47,683 nt of DNA from Larix sibirica (taxonomy: Eukaryota; Streptophyta; Pinopsida; Pinales; Pinaceae), in NCBI GenBank assembly GCA_004151065.3, contig NWUY0304866871.1, forward strand, positions 1 through 47,683, given 5' to 3'. Shown here one piece after another: positions 12,756-22,797 of this stretch. The translations under genes and the position numbers were made by a program. The stretch's first letter is position 1. The number at the start of each line of letters is the position of its first letter. The notes below the pieces were generated by a model, which saw only the letters and a list, made by a program, of their open reading frames with translations, had not been told where the DNA came from and made no database searches.

Positions 12756-13124
12756 TTAGTCTAACCTTTCTCTTAGGTCTCCTGGCATACCTACATTTAA
12801 CTTGTTCAGGCCCAGTCCGCTCAAGACGTATATAAGTGCTCTACAACCCCTATACAAGGACAATCTACCTCTACTTGCATAAATATGTTTGAACTTGGAC
12901 TCGATCGATACGTCTTTGCAACAGAAGAAATGATCTAACTCTATATTCTTAGTTCTTAGCTTTAGTTCCATGCTCTCCGACAATCCAAAAGTGAAAGCCA
13001 GGTAGTTTCCATTCTTTTGAAAAGAGAAAGATAGAGTGAAAGCCTTCCTTACTAATGAATGCCCGCGCCTGCCTTGATAAAGGAAGGAAGAAGGGGCAGC
13101 ATGGGAAAAAAGAGCACCAACCAA
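12756..13124 (-). CDS. unidentified open frame, 122 codons, probably not a gene
   Basis: This is an open frame on the minus strand that starts only at a TTG; the first ATG is near codon 52. The predicted product is Ser/Leu/Lys-rich, with no membrane segment long enough to call and no domain I recognise. Nothing around it suggests an operon or a known mitochondrial gene. TTG starts are not usual in plant mitochondria, so the ATG-started part would be only about 70 residues. A random open frame is the simplest reading. RNA evidence or conservation in a related mitogenome would be needed to upgrade it. Confidence 0.1.
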   Translation of the reverse strand: MVGALFSHAAPSSFLYQGRRGHSLVRKAFTLSFSFQKNGNYLAFTFGLSESMELKLRTKNIELDHFFCCKDVSIESKFKHIYASRGRLSLYRGCRALIYVLSGLGLNKLNVGMPGDLRERLD

Positions 13125-13317
13125 TATCTATTTAATGGAACGAAGAATAATAGGATAGAGAGGTACAAGGATAGGTGTCATCTGAAAGCAGAGCAGAGAG
13201 AAGAGCCTGCTTATATTCAATGGGGTAATATAATAATAAAGTGAGTAATATCAGGGTGCGAGCTAGAATCAGAGGAGGGTAGGCCGGGGTTAGCATGGAT
13301 AACTGGCTTACGCGTCA

Positions 13318-13412
13318 AGGTGTCTATTGTAAAGGCCTCTATCGTGTGTGTTCCCCGGCCTCAAGTGTTAAGGCCTCTATCTAGTCCAAGCCTCCTCTAT
13401 TGTTTCCATAAA
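13318..13412 (+). repeat. degenerate AAGGCCTCTAT tandem repeat
   Basis: Three to four units are visible: TGTAAAGGCCTCTATCGTG, CCCCGGCCTCAAGTG, TTAAGGCCTCTATCTAG, CCAAGCCTCCTCTATTG. The spacing is about 20-35 bp. The same unit type (GTCAAGACCT, CCAGGCCTCCTATAT, CTAGGCCTCTATATG) forms the array at 33,860-33,990. Confidence 0.6.
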
Positions 13413-13604
13413 GCGCAATGTCCCTCTAGTTCCCAATATTCAATTATGTACACTTTATTTTCTTATTCAACATTAAGCCTTCTGTTAAAATCCTTATTCG
13501 CAAATCCACATTGCCTTCAGGACCCAATACCCATAGCTATTATTGGTAGAGTGGGGCTAGGCTACGGCAACGGCAGCTACTATGGCGGATATGACAACAA
13601 CGAC

Positions 13605-13765
13605 ACGCCAACAGCCAACGAACGTAGTGTGAGGTGAGGCGGGCCAATAGACGGATTATGTAGACGTGTTAGGTGCAAAAAGAAAGAGGTTTATGATCTG
13701 CTTGCCAGTTTATATATTATCTATTGCCGATGGCCGGTATATGTCGCCAGATGGTCCCACAGAGA
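13605..13765 (+). repeat. family G repeat with upstream AACGTAGTGTGAGGTG module
   Basis: It begins CACGCCAACAGCCAACG, AACGTAGTGTGAGGTG, AGGCGGGCCAATAGACGG, then GTTAGGTGCAAAAAGAAAGAGG, TTTATGATCTGCTTGCCAG, GCCGATGGCCGGTATATG. The first module recurs at 25,300-25,395 and, inverted, at 15,740-15,815. The second is the family G monomer. Together with 25.3 kb, this copy shows that the two modules travel as one unit. Confidence 0.65.
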
Positions 13766-13821
13766 AGGTAATTAATACCCGCATTACCCATTATTACCAC
13801 TTTACGTACGTCTGTCCACAT

Positions 13822-14103
13822 TCAACAATTTGCATTCCGCCTTAACCATCCCTCTTTACGCGCTTTCTGGAACCAATTATCATAATTCTCATTAAGTAAG
13901 CTTTCTGGAAACAATCCTCCATTTGGCCTTCTGTTCTTAAGAAAAGTAATATGTTGTTTTGGTGCCAGTATGTATTTTCTGGTTTCAAACACACTCTCAT
14001 TAGCCATTTTCATCTTATCAGATTTACTTTTTATCCTAGGTATGGGGATAAATCTATCATCAGGGCCTTCAAAATCTATTTTATTCCAAAACTTATTTCT
14101 ACC
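13822..14103 (-). pseudogene. unidentified lysine-rich coding-like remnant
   Basis: A stop-free minus-strand frame of 93 codons runs from 14,103 to a stop at 13,822. The only ATG is internal (14,013-14,011, then Lys-Met-Ala-Asn-Glu). The sequence is charged and looks protein-like, with stretches such as DDRFIPIPRIKSKSDK, KYILAPKQHITFLKNRRP and NENYDNWFQKARKEGW. Just upstream, from about 14,235 to 14,085, another minus-strand frame stays open without an ATG (words such as INVVEDFKSFNLDG), so a frameshift may have split one longer gene. I do not recognise the family. A plasmid-type polymerase, a mobile-element protein or an imported nuclear exon are all possible and none is supported by a catalytic motif. 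Confidence 0.3.
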
Positions 14104-15739
14104 CTATATTTACCTGATGAGCTCGCTGGAAAAGCAGCAATCCCATCTAAATTGAATGACTTAAAATCCTCAACAACATTGATGAGCAACATGCTCGTAA
14201 GTAATATATCGCTCATCAATAGCTGCGTTTGTTGAATTAATGGCACTTGGAACTAAAAGTATATTCTACGTGTTCATATACTCTTATCTCGCCATGGAGA
14301 CTTGCTCCCCTGGATCTGATTCCACTAGCTCTACGATAAACAGGTTTTAATTGCATTTTACAACGTTTCACACTATTGCCTAGGGCGGATGGAAAAGCTA
14401 CAATTACTGCAATTTATGGTCTGGGCTGGATGGTGGTACGGATGACTTTGATTGATGGTGGCTTTTTTTGCTGGGAACCCGGCTGCTTGCTTTTTGGCTA
14501 TAACTTACAACCCCGTTACGCTAGACTGTGACGCTACAACCTTTGTCTATACCCACCCGAGATCTTATCGATTTATAACCGTTTCTCTTTCTTTCCACCT
14601 GTATATAAATTTAGAACTGCCTGATCTATTCTATATACCTCATAGCCCATTTGACCTACACAATACTAAGGCAACCCTGAGATCGGCAAGAGCAGCACCA
14701 ATTGATTGAGATATTTATTAATTTATTAGTATCTTCGCCAAACAAAGACACAAAGAAATTAATTAAGAGCAGCCGGATGAGAATTACTCTAACTGCCTTT
14801 ATTTCATTTTATTTATGGGATCCCGGAGGTGGAGCTGGAGTCAATATACCAGAGCCAGTATTCCGGGAGGTAGGAGGGGCGAGACCCTGGAACCATAAGC
14901 CCCAGTCCAACAGGTCCACTGGAAGGAATCATCAGTCTGTAACCTTTCAACATGAGGAAGCCAGGTCCAACAATAAGTCAAACAAAAGAAGCAAACCTTG
15001 AACCTATCAACATAAAACCCATTAAACCTTTGCCTGTAATCTAGCACCTGTGTACAGAAGCCTTTAACCTGAAGGAACCATATGCCCTTACCTATTATCC
15101 ATTGGCTTTAACCCAATAGCCTTTCTGGGGACCATCTCCTTCCTTATCGGCTACCACTTTCTATCAGCTGATATGACAACTGGCAATGCCCTATTGGTAA
15201 TGCTCTCCTATCTTGGCTTTTCAAACTCGATGATGACACGGTGCTGCAATACAATAGAGGGTTTTTCCTCTGCGATGATGCAATTTTTGGCGCAGCTTCG
15301 ATCTTCGTTCACTCTCTCTGGGTTTCCTCATTTTTTTGTCACATTGGCCTATGAGCGCGTCTAAAAGTAAAAAGATAACTGGTAAGACTTCCTGGTATAG
15401 GGCTGCTACAGAGAATGTGCTTTTGGCAGATGAAATAGTAAAGGGGTAGTTCATAGAGGCCGCAATACCTGACAGCTACTTTTGTGTTACTGGCTGGCTT
15501 CACCCAATTCATGGGTTGGTAAGTGACTCCATCCAACCAATAACCCCGGGGCTTGTAAGGTAAAGTAACCATTCTTCCTCACTACGTGTATTCTTGGTGA
15601 GTGTATGTAGTAACAAAGCAGTGTTCTGTACCGTTCAGTAATAATAATCCAAGAGACAAGCGTTAGCTATAAGCCCTCTCGTAATGTTTGCAAGTGGTAA
15701 ACGGGCAATAGGACGATGGCACTAAGATAAGAAGGTATA
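14104..15739. other. gene-free intergenic stretch
   Basis: Apart from the possible upstream extension of the lysine-rich frame (to about 14,235), no gene was recognised. Open frames of 77-99 codons (14,452-14,709 and 14,702-15,001 plus; 15,221-15,454 and 15,339-15,572 minus) lack any family signature. Confidence 0.4.
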
Positions 15740-15815
15740 AGGTTGTCTGTTGTCCATCTGTCCATCTGTTGAAGCACCTCACCTCACACGATACGTTGGC
15801 TGGTGCGGACGGCAT
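15740..15815 (-). repeat. family G upstream module, inverted copy
   Basis: Read on the minus strand this gives GCACCAGCCAACGTATCGTG, TGAGGTGAGGTGCTTCAACAG, ATGGACAGATGGACAACAG. The same words occur in direct orientation at 25,300-25,395 (GGGTCAACAGATGATGG, ATGGACAGATGGACAGCCAAC) and 13,605-13,660. This is the only inverted copy of the family noticed in the window. Confidence 0.65.
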
Positions 15816-17254
15816 GCAGGGTGCAGGAGAATAGAAAAGGATCATACCAAAATCGTCGTTAAGGCTGGGTCGACCAGGAGGCGTACACTAGCAAGGTTCT
15901 AACCTACCTCGTTAACCTACTTGTAACGGCATACAGGGCCCCGAGCATTGTTGTTTGATGCAGCCCTTTATTCCTTCCCGTGGCGGTCTCTTCTTCAGCA
16001 ATCATTATTCCTGGGGCAGACATATCAATTTATTCTCCCGGTCTATATAGGCGGGTCACCACCACAATGTGCTCCCAGGTCTCTCTCTCGAGCGGTATCC
16101 ATCCTTCCTCATGGGTCGGTATAAATCCTTGCGATGCTGTGCCGTCCCGTAGCAGCCCTGTGCCATCCGCCCATACTGTACCGTGGAGGCTTTGGCTCAT
16201 TCGGTTATGGGGTAGAGCGTTTTATGAGTAGAGTTGTCTATAGAACTACTAGCTATATGAACAACGGGGAGGCTATATAAAACACTACTGGGCTAGATTA
16301 AGAACCAGTCGTCAAAAGGACCCTCCTTTAGTAACTTCCAGCTTTAGGAACAACCCGGGGAGTTTCTTATACTGGAATGACAAACACAGTGAGCACTGGT
16401 TATGACTGGCTCTTACTATGTGCTGTGAGTGCGCCCAATGCTGGTGATGTGCGTGTATGATTTATTGGGTATGTGGGAATGTTGGCAATGATATAAAGCA
16501 CTGGTCCTTTTCCTGGTATACATGTCTGGGCAGGGTGGAAAGAAAAGCAGTAAAAACCTCCTGAACACGGTGTAACGAGAACAGGTGGGCACGTCCAACT
16601 TATTTACTGTTAACGTCGAACAGTTCGCTTAGAATAATTACCTCATTCCTGGGCACGTGAGAATGAAGCAGGCACTAAAAACTACTCCTTTCCTGGTAAC
16701 GTACTGAACTGTTTCACAAAACCTATTTTTGATGAAGCCAAAATGCCAAATAAATGCAGAGGAAGGAAAAGGTCCAACTATAGAATATATTGAGCATAAA
16801 CCCCTGCCTGCTGGAATAGGAGGCCTATTGTGACCGGTTCACAATGTGAATTAATGGGCACTGACGACTAGGAGGCTGTTGTATATGCCCAACCCAGAGC
16901 TCTATATTTATTAGTTCATAACGATTCAACGGGTGGTTTAGTCTTGGGTATATTACGTAGATACTAAGGGGTCTTACCGGATAGTTTTATGTTATGTAGT
17001 AAATGAAAACTATAATGTGATCATAGATAGAAGAAGCTTTTGATTAGTTTCAAATCGACGTAACAGCGGTGTACGCAAATCGACGGGGAACGGAAGTGAT
17101 GAAGAGATCTTAGTAAAGATAATAAAGAGTGTTAACGTAGCCGCCTATCAATATGGTAATTTTGCTTAATGAAAGGTGGCATTCGGATCACGAGCATCAG
17201 ACTTGTTGAGGTAAATTAACTAATGTAAAATGCAGAGGTTTTGAATGTGGAAGG
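15816..17254. other. gene-free intergenic stretch
   Basis: No gene was recognised. One isolated GGTTATGACTGGC word of the TGGCTATGAC family lies near 16,397. An 83-codon plus-strand open frame (15,980-16,231) is Ser/Pro-rich and has no known domain. Confidence 0.4.
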
Positions 17255-17400
17255 GGAGATGTCCCAACCAGAGAACTCACATTACGGGTTTGAAACCCTA
17301 CAGCTGGAATGGAAGGATGGATAGATGGGAGAGCATAGCGAAATATCGCTGGATAAAAAGGGGAGGTTTGTATTGCGAATCATAGTTGGATGGCAAGGTT
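17255..17400 (+). repeat. family H repeat with palindrome
   Basis: It contains the palindrome GGGTTTGAAACCC (17,286-17,298) preceded by CTCACATTAC, then GGGGAGGTTTGTATTGCGAA and TCATAGTTGGATGG. The same two blocks occur at 38,450-38,545 but in the opposite order (AGAGGTTTGCATTGCGAACC first, CACTACGGGTTTAAACCC second). That is what a tandem unit caught in different phases would look like. Confidence 0.6.
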
Positions 17401-18109
17401 CGTTTCTCGATGCGAGTTCGGTCGAGCCCTCAATCAATGCATCCTGCTCATCTCAGATAGAGTGGTGCCCTCTCATGGTCGGTGCCCTCACCAACCACTT
17501 CGCCAAACAAATTCACTAACGACTATAACGACTACCGCGAACCCAACACTAACAGCTCTACTAGCCCCAACTAACGACAACTGCTGGAGAGCTTGCTTAC
17601 TCGCTTGTCTTAGCCAAATAACTACACAACTCCAATAAATACCGAATTAACTTTACCAGCGGATAGGTGCTGATCACGCAGAACACGTTATATACGTCGA
17701 CTTACAATTTATTTGAAATAGAACAACGACCCAACCTACCAAATTGAACTATTATATTGGTGGGCGCACCGATGAAGAGTGATTTATTAGATTGAGGGCA
17801 CACATAGTTTTTTGAGCTGCTGGGGCGCGGGATGGCGTAAAATAATTATTGGTTTTTAACAATTTACCCTCAGACACTCGCGGGTTGACCACCGGAGAGC
17901 AACAGAGATTTAGCATTTAATGTTTTTCGTGGATGGAGCATATCATAGAATAACTGAAATACACCTGAGTTCCTGGATTCCGACTCTCGTGTCACTCAAT
18001 CACTATGATTGTTCCACCAAAGAAGGGGTCTCGTGCATCAAGTACTTTGTGAAAAGCACTATGGTGAATTGCTTCTATGAAGAGAGACTATTATTTATCC
18101 TTACTGCTG
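17401..18109. other. gene-free intergenic stretch
   Basis: No gene was recognised. Frames of 64-95 codons (17,325-17,519; 17,390-17,638; 17,920-18,207) have no family signature. The last one overlaps the presumed end of the retrotransposon fragment. Confidence 0.4.
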
Positions 18110-18430
18110 TTAACTTTGACGGACCAAGTATGTCCCCTTTAAGTTCCGATCACAAAGAGAAGAGGAGGAGTCCTGCACTTCAATTTTTCACTTTTCAGCA
18201 TTTTTAAAGCTTATAATAAAGCTTTAAATAGGATAAAAGCTAAAATAAACAAAACAAGGCTTATATAAGAAAGCTATCAAGCAAAGGAAAGGGATAATAA
18301 AAATGCAAACATCAAAAGACGATAGAAATGAAAGAAATTTTTGAAAGTCAAAGCAAAAGCGAAAGCAATTAAAAGCAAACAACAAAAATAACCTAGTATA
18401 TAAAAACTAACCGAGCACTCACCATATGGT
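18110..18430 (-). other. probable 3' untranslated tail of the Ty3/gypsy fragment
   Basis: On the minus strand, directly after the integrase C-terminus, the sequence becomes T-rich without coding potential and ends in TTAAAGGGGACATACTTGG. The purine run AAAGGGGA (18,133-18,140) is a plausible polypurine tract, which in LTR retrotransposons lies just before the 3' LTR. I could not see a TG...CA-bounded LTR beyond it, so the end of the element is inferred. Confidence 0.4.
18203..18228. repeat. perfect 10-bp hairpin
   Basis: TTTAAAGCTT (18,203-18,212) is followed after six bases (ATAATA) by its exact reverse complement AAGCTTTAAA. It lies inside the presumed retrotransposon tail. It is A/T-rich and not followed by a U-run typical of a bacterial terminator, so no terminator is claimed. 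Confidence 0.7.
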
Positions 18431-20030
18431 GGTCAGGTGAAGTATCTATTTAGAACTTGGCCATTGACGGGGAGGTTCTAAATATCCTCCTCCTCCAGTG
18501 TTTTAAACTGTAAGTACCAAGGCCAACCTTATAAGCAATCTGATACGGTCCAAGCCGCGATTGTTTCAACTTGGTATGACTTGGCTTGTCCTCATGGACC
18601 CTATCCCATTTGAGGACTAAGTCCCCCCCAACTTCGAATTCTTTTGTTCCAGCAAAATGTAAAACCACTTATTAATGAGCTTTTGGTGGGCTTTAAACTT
18701 CAGCTTGACTTTATATCTTATATCATCCAACTTTTCCAACTCTTTGATTCTTCTTTGTAACACATTGGAAGCTTGGTTTCTGGAAGCTTGAGCCAGCTGG
18801 AGGGGAGGAAAACATTAGGTGGGAGGATGGCTTCCCTGCCATAGAAAAGGAAGAATGGTTAGTTTCCCACCGATGCCTTTGGAGTCACTCGATCAGCCCA
18901 TAAAGCATCCGACAGGGCGTTGTGCCAATTTCGGTGGTGATCCGCCAGCCACCGTCTTATTCAGAATTATAATCAAGTTCTTATTTGTAGATTATGCCGG
19001 CCCGGTTTCCCTGCGGATAATAATTAGCTGCATACTTGAAATAATACATGGATGCCCTTATATAATGCAAATTTAGTTATCTCAGCAGATGAAAAGTATG
19101 AAGCATTATAAAAAACACAAGAGCTAGGGGAGTGCCAAACCTTGTTATGATATTATGTTCTAGGAACTAAATTACCCAATTACCATTAATTTGCTTTAAA
19201 GCTTTGGCTTCAGACCACCTGGTTAAGTAATCCGTGGTAGTCAGGATGTACTTATGTTGCATAGATTAATTTGGGTTTATCTCCCCGATTACATCCAATC
19301 CCCATTGTGAAATGGGTGTATCAACTATAACCGGCTGCAACGGGTAGATTCCCTACCTCCGGTCAGCTGGCAAATTGGGCATTTACGTGTGCGTGGGCAT
19401 CCTTAAATAGCGTTGGCCAGTAGTAACCAGCTCTTAATATTTTGTGCGCCGTGGTTTCTCCACCATAATGTCCACCTACCTGCAGGACCATCATGCAAAG
19501 CAGTGAGGACCTTCTCTGCATCCTCCTTTTCAAGACATCTGAGCAAAACATTATCAAATTTTATTGAAAAGGATATCACCAATCAGTTGATAGCGAGCAG
19601 CTTTCAACCGAAGTGCCCGCCTCTATTGTGGACCGATATGAGCTGGGCTAGACCCATGGGGTTATACAGTCTTTAAAGTAAATATACCATGAGTTAGTAG
19701 CAGCAGGAATAAATAAAACTTCCCTATGTCTTATGTCGGCCTCGTTCTCCCATCCTGCTTCGTTGTCTTCATGACTCGAGGGTAAAGAGTCATCCCTTCC
19801 GCGACCAACTTGCAAAGTGCTTGTCCTCGTACAATCTTTGAAGGTATAATCTTCACATCATACTCTTGTAATGCAGTGACCCAATTTCCTCGACGGTCTC
19901 CAACTTCTTTCTGACTAAACCAATAAAGATATCACCGCCGGGTGGGGTACAATGGGTTGTGTTACTTTTAAACAAGTAAGGCTGGAAATGTTTTATTGGC
20001 TTCAAAGACACAAAAGCTTTTTTTTTCAAT
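18430..20030 (-). mobile_element. degenerate Ty3/gypsy retrotransposon fragment (RNase H and integrase)
   Basis: The minus strand encodes, in order, four parts of an LTR retrotransposon polyprotein. About 20,030-19,745 is the end of the reverse transcriptase/RNase H region (RGNWVTALQEYDVKIIPSKI followed by VRGQALCKL). About 19,560-19,360 is the integrase zinc-binding domain (GGHYGGETTAHKILRAGYYW, then a Cys-rich end). About 19,345-19,050 is the integrase core (PISQWGLDVIGEINP; ILTTTDYLTRWSEAKALKQI; ITRFGTPLALVF). About 18,960-18,440 is the integrase linker and C-terminus (NWHNALSDALWADRVTPKAS; DLVLKWDRVHEDKPSHTKLK; RLGPYQIAYKVGLGTYSLK). The product in life would process and insert element cDNA into DNA. 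Here stops and frameshifts break the frame repeatedly, and gag, protease and most of the reverse transcriptase are missing. Domain order RNase H before integrase is Ty3/gypsy, not copia. No chromodomain was seen, and the motifs resemble the plant Tat-type lineage. Such pieces are common nuclear-derived passengers in plant mitochondrial DNA. Confidence 0.93.
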
Positions 20031-20149
20031 GGCTTTCCCCTAGGCTACTTTGATGACTCAATGGGAAGAATCCAATGGGTCCTACAGAGGGGGACCCTAC
20101 ATATGTGAAAACTCCTTCAGAGGCACAGAGAGTAGAGTAGTACTCACAG

Positions 20150-20345
20150 AAGACACGTAGATAATATTACACGATGACAATGTTGATTACACAATACGAT
20201 GAGGTTAGATTAGGTTACAATATGAAGTTACCAATGATAGGTTACACGATGCATTAGAACACGATGCAGGTTAGGTTACATAATGCATGTCCAGTTCGAT
20301 GTTGATGTTGGTTGGCGTTGGCGAGTTAATCGCAATGGCGTTGGC
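20150..20345 (+). repeat. degenerate GGTTACACGATG tandem array
   Basis: Units such as ATTACACGATGACAATG, ATTACACAATACGATGAGG, AGGTTACAATATGAAG, AGGTTACACGATGCATTAG and AGGTTACATAATGCATG follow each other every 17-35 bp. The array ends in GTTGGCGTTGGC words. The same unit returns at 20,640-20,750. It is a decayed minisatellite with no open frame. Confidence 0.65.
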
Positions 20346-20352
20346 AATAGCA

Positions 20353-20502
20353 ATCGATGGGGACGAATACACAGGGAGGGTACTAGTAAATGGGCTACAT
20401 AGAGCTCAATGATGATGCTACTCAATGATTATAATGCCAGGAATTTATGCTGCTAATGTCTACTCGATCAGTACCACCACCCAAGAGTATAATATTCGCC
20501 AG
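20353..20502 (+). repeat. dispersed repeat R1, copy 1
   Basis: This copy matches 46,864-47,010 in order and orientation: GATGGGGACGAAT, ACAGGGAGGG, ATGGGCTAC, TAGAGCTCAATGATGATG, ATGCCAGGA, GAATTTATGCTGCTAATGT, ACTCGATCAGT, CCAAGAGT and TCGCCAG. Small insertions and substitutions separate the copies, so the duplication is old. Confidence 0.8.
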
Positions 20503-20639
20503 TAATTTTTTAGACAATATCGAGTCCAGTTGGCAGTATGAGCTAGAAGGTATAGAAAGAGTTTTATGAATGATGCCGCTTGCCGATTTCCGCGGTCATA
20601 GGGTCCCACATAGAAGGGGACTTATGATCCACAGGGGGC

Positions 20640-20750
20640 ACTCTATGTGACTACACGTAGAGGTACACGATAAGCGACGAGGTTTGCTACACGACGACGC
20701 ATGAGCTTCGATGAGGTTACACGTTGGAGGTTACACAATATTAGCTACTC
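20640..20750 (+). repeat. degenerate GGTTACACG array, second block
   Basis: Words GACTACACGTAGAGG, TACACGATAAGCGACGAGG, GCTACACGACGACG, GATGAGGTTACACGTTGG and AGGTTACACAATATTAG repeat at about 20-25 bp. It belongs to the same array as 20,150-20,345, with repeat R1 lying between the two blocks. Confidence 0.6.
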
Positions 20751-20929
20751 TGCATAGAGCACTTATTGCCAGGAGGTCATATTTTACGGTAAGGAAGGAG
20801 GTCGAGAAGAGAGCCAGTATTCTTGCTAGAAGCTCTAGTCAGAACTAGCCACTATACTCAGTGCTGTCACAGTCATTTACAGAAGGTAGGTCTAGCTCAT
20901 AGCTCCTAAGCAATAGTCTCTTAGCCAGA

Positions 20930-21185
20930 TAGCAATAGGCCAGTCATAGCCAAAAGGTCATTACCACTGCCTGTTCTCTTTGCTGATAGCCAGGAGTCAC
21001 TCCAGGAGTCAATGCACATGCTGGTACTTTTTCCTGGAGAGGAGTGTCAATCCCAAGAGTTAATGCACTTGATGCCAGTACTCCTCGGGGAGTTAATGCC
21101 TGGAATCTTTCTTGGTAGTTGATGCCAATATGCAATGAGTCAGTCGGTCGATCCAGGTGTCGGTGCTGCTACTCGATGCCAGGTT
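20930..21185 (+). repeat. degenerate GTCATTGCCAG / GTCAATGCC array
   Basis: Words CAGTCATAGCCA, AGGTCATTACCACTGCC, AGCCAGGAGTCACTCC, AGGAGTCAATGCAC, AGAGTTAATGCACTTGATGCC, GGAGTTAATGCCTGG and GTAGTTGATGCC repeat with about 35-45 bp spacing. It ends with GGTCGATCCAGGTGTCGGTG and CTCGATGCCAGG, a boundary also seen at 23,345, 45,965, 44,515 and 47,008. GTCATTGCCA is the reverse complement of the TGGCAATGAC word at 4.5 and 31.1 kb. Confidence 0.65.
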
Positions 21186-21741
21186 TACATTTCTTCCTGT
21201 ATCTTTTGGAACTTCTCAGAAGAAGGATGTTTTATTGTCTATTCTACTTTGCATAATCTCATATATAAGGCAAGTTACCGCACCTATACACATCTTAATG
21301 GGCCTTATTCCAGTGGATCTGCTTATAGCTACCATAGCGACACCGTTTGGGGCAGGCACAAAGTATTGTTGGATCAAATTAGAAAAATATATCATTTGCT
21401 ATTTCCATTTATATCAATCTTTTTTTTTGGATCCAAAGCTTAGTCATCGGGGCCACTCTAATATATATTTATTACTTAAAATACTCCTGTATAAAGTACC
21501 AGCATTTAGTACCGGCATAAAAACTATTGGATCGACGGATCGAGCAGCACATAGAGTAGCAGCATCAACTATGACTCCTGGATCAAGATCAACTAGCGGT
21601 AATCGGAACCTCCTGGTGCGGTCCCATGGACGGACAAATGAAAGTTTGAACATTGGTTACCGATCGATACAGAACACAAGGAAGGGTCTACAGCTAGCTA
21701 CTCAAATGAGCCTACTCACCACAGGGGCTGGGGGTTATTAA
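21157..21741 (+). CDS. unidentified 194-codon open frame, longest in the window
   Basis: This frame opens at a GTG; the first ATG would give about 147 codons (from 21,298). The first half is hydrophobic with possible membrane segments (around residues 26-36, 49-64, 76-90 and 102-111). The second half is Ser/Thr/Arg-rich and has no domain I know. The start lies inside the GATGCCAGG repeat family and the first 40 codons run through sequence that resembles 47,030-47,110, which has no matching open frame. That makes a chance frame likely. The word TCATCGGGGCCACT (21,444-21,457) inside it recurs at 44,058-44,071. It is too doubtful to name. Confidence 0.15.
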   Translation: MSVLLLDARFTFLPVSFGTSQKKDVLLSILLCIISYIRQVTAPIHILMGLIPVDLLIATIATPFGAGTKYCWIKLEKYIICYFHLYQSFFLDPKLSHRGHSNIYLLLKILLYKVPAFSTGIKTIGSTDRAAHRVAASTMTPGSRSTSGNRNLLVRSHGRTNESLNIGYRSIQNTRKGLQLATQMSLLTTGAGGY

Positions 21742-22135
21742 CAGACTATGTGCTTTAAACAATGGCTGCTGGTGCCTTCACACAAAGAGCGAGCTTGTTA
21801 TATACGAGTTACCGGATGAGGATCATACGCCATACACAGAGAGACTCAGATAGGGGAGGTTGAGCCATCACTATAGACAGCAGGTAGGTTGACTGGGGTT
21901 GTGAAGATGACTAAGATAAGAACATAGCTTATTTGGAACATATTGGATGGACATGGACAGGCGGGCTTTACATATGTTATTTATACTTAATACCTTATAG
22001 ATACTGCTGCCTTCATTTACCCAACTTACGACGATGCCCTCAACTTAGAGCGTTGCACGAGCGTTCAACAACTAACACTTCTGAATTAAATGTACTTGGC
22101 TTGATAATATAGGCCTAAGTTGAACAGCTAAACCT
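21742..22135. other. gene-free intergenic stretch
   Basis: No open frame or RNA gene of interest was seen in this stretch. Confidence 0.45.
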
Positions 22136-22195
22136 TCCCTCCCTGAAGACTCTTCCTTTGCGTATGATCCTCAAATGGTGGGGTGTATCTACGTA
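22136..22195 (+). repeat. short dispersed repeat CTTCCTTTGCGTATGATCCTCAAATGG
   Basis: The block CCCTGAAGACTCTTCC followed by TTTGCGTATGATCCTCAAAT matches 30,960-31,010 (CCTGAGGACCTTTCC, TTTACGTATGATCATACTCAA). Its second half matches 31,221-31,240 and 45,080-45,100 (GTGTATGATCCTCAA). Four copies in the window suggest an old dispersed family. Confidence 0.6.
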
Positions 22196-22797
22196 TACAA
22201 CAAGTTGTTGTATATTATGTATGTGTTATAGTATTGGCCGTTATAGGTTAGGTTAGTAAACAAGTGTGGTGGATTTATTTGCTTGGCGGACTTGGTAGAC
22301 GTGTACTGGGTGGAAAGGGCAGAGAAGGAACCCACCTACGCGATGGCAAGCTCTTACCCTGTTGGAAACACAGCTCCTACAGAGCCCCATAAGCACCTGG
22401 CGGAGACAGTTAAACAGGCCTTCATTACAGCTCTACCCATGAACGACAGCAGCAGGTGGTTGTCCTTGTTGATAGCCCGCCAGGAGTACCGGGAGTATTC
22501 ACCTAAGGTCAGTGGCACTCATTCCGGTTCTCACGGTTATCATTGCTAATAGCCGGGTTCATCATGGCCAGTCCCTTCCTTTGACAAGAGGTGGTGGTCA
22601 CCATAAGGACGTGCTCGCCAATGAAGTGTCATTGCCGCCGAAAGAAGGGAAGGGGTTACCCAGATGCCCCGGAAACACAGATGAGGCACCCCTATAACAC
22701 TAGGTTATATCTAAACTGGATCTATCATGATGCTTTACTTACAATCATTTTGTAATGACAATCAGACCAACAGACACATGCATGGGGGAATTCACAT
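22196..22797. other. gene-free stretch with an 88-codon open frame
   Basis: An open frame at 22,283-22,549 gives an Ala/Glu/Ser-rich product without a known domain. It contains CCTACGCGATGGCAAG (about 22,334-22,349), which recurs exactly at about 46,843-46,858 just before repeat R1, so this is more likely repeat DNA than a gene. Confidence 0.4.
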
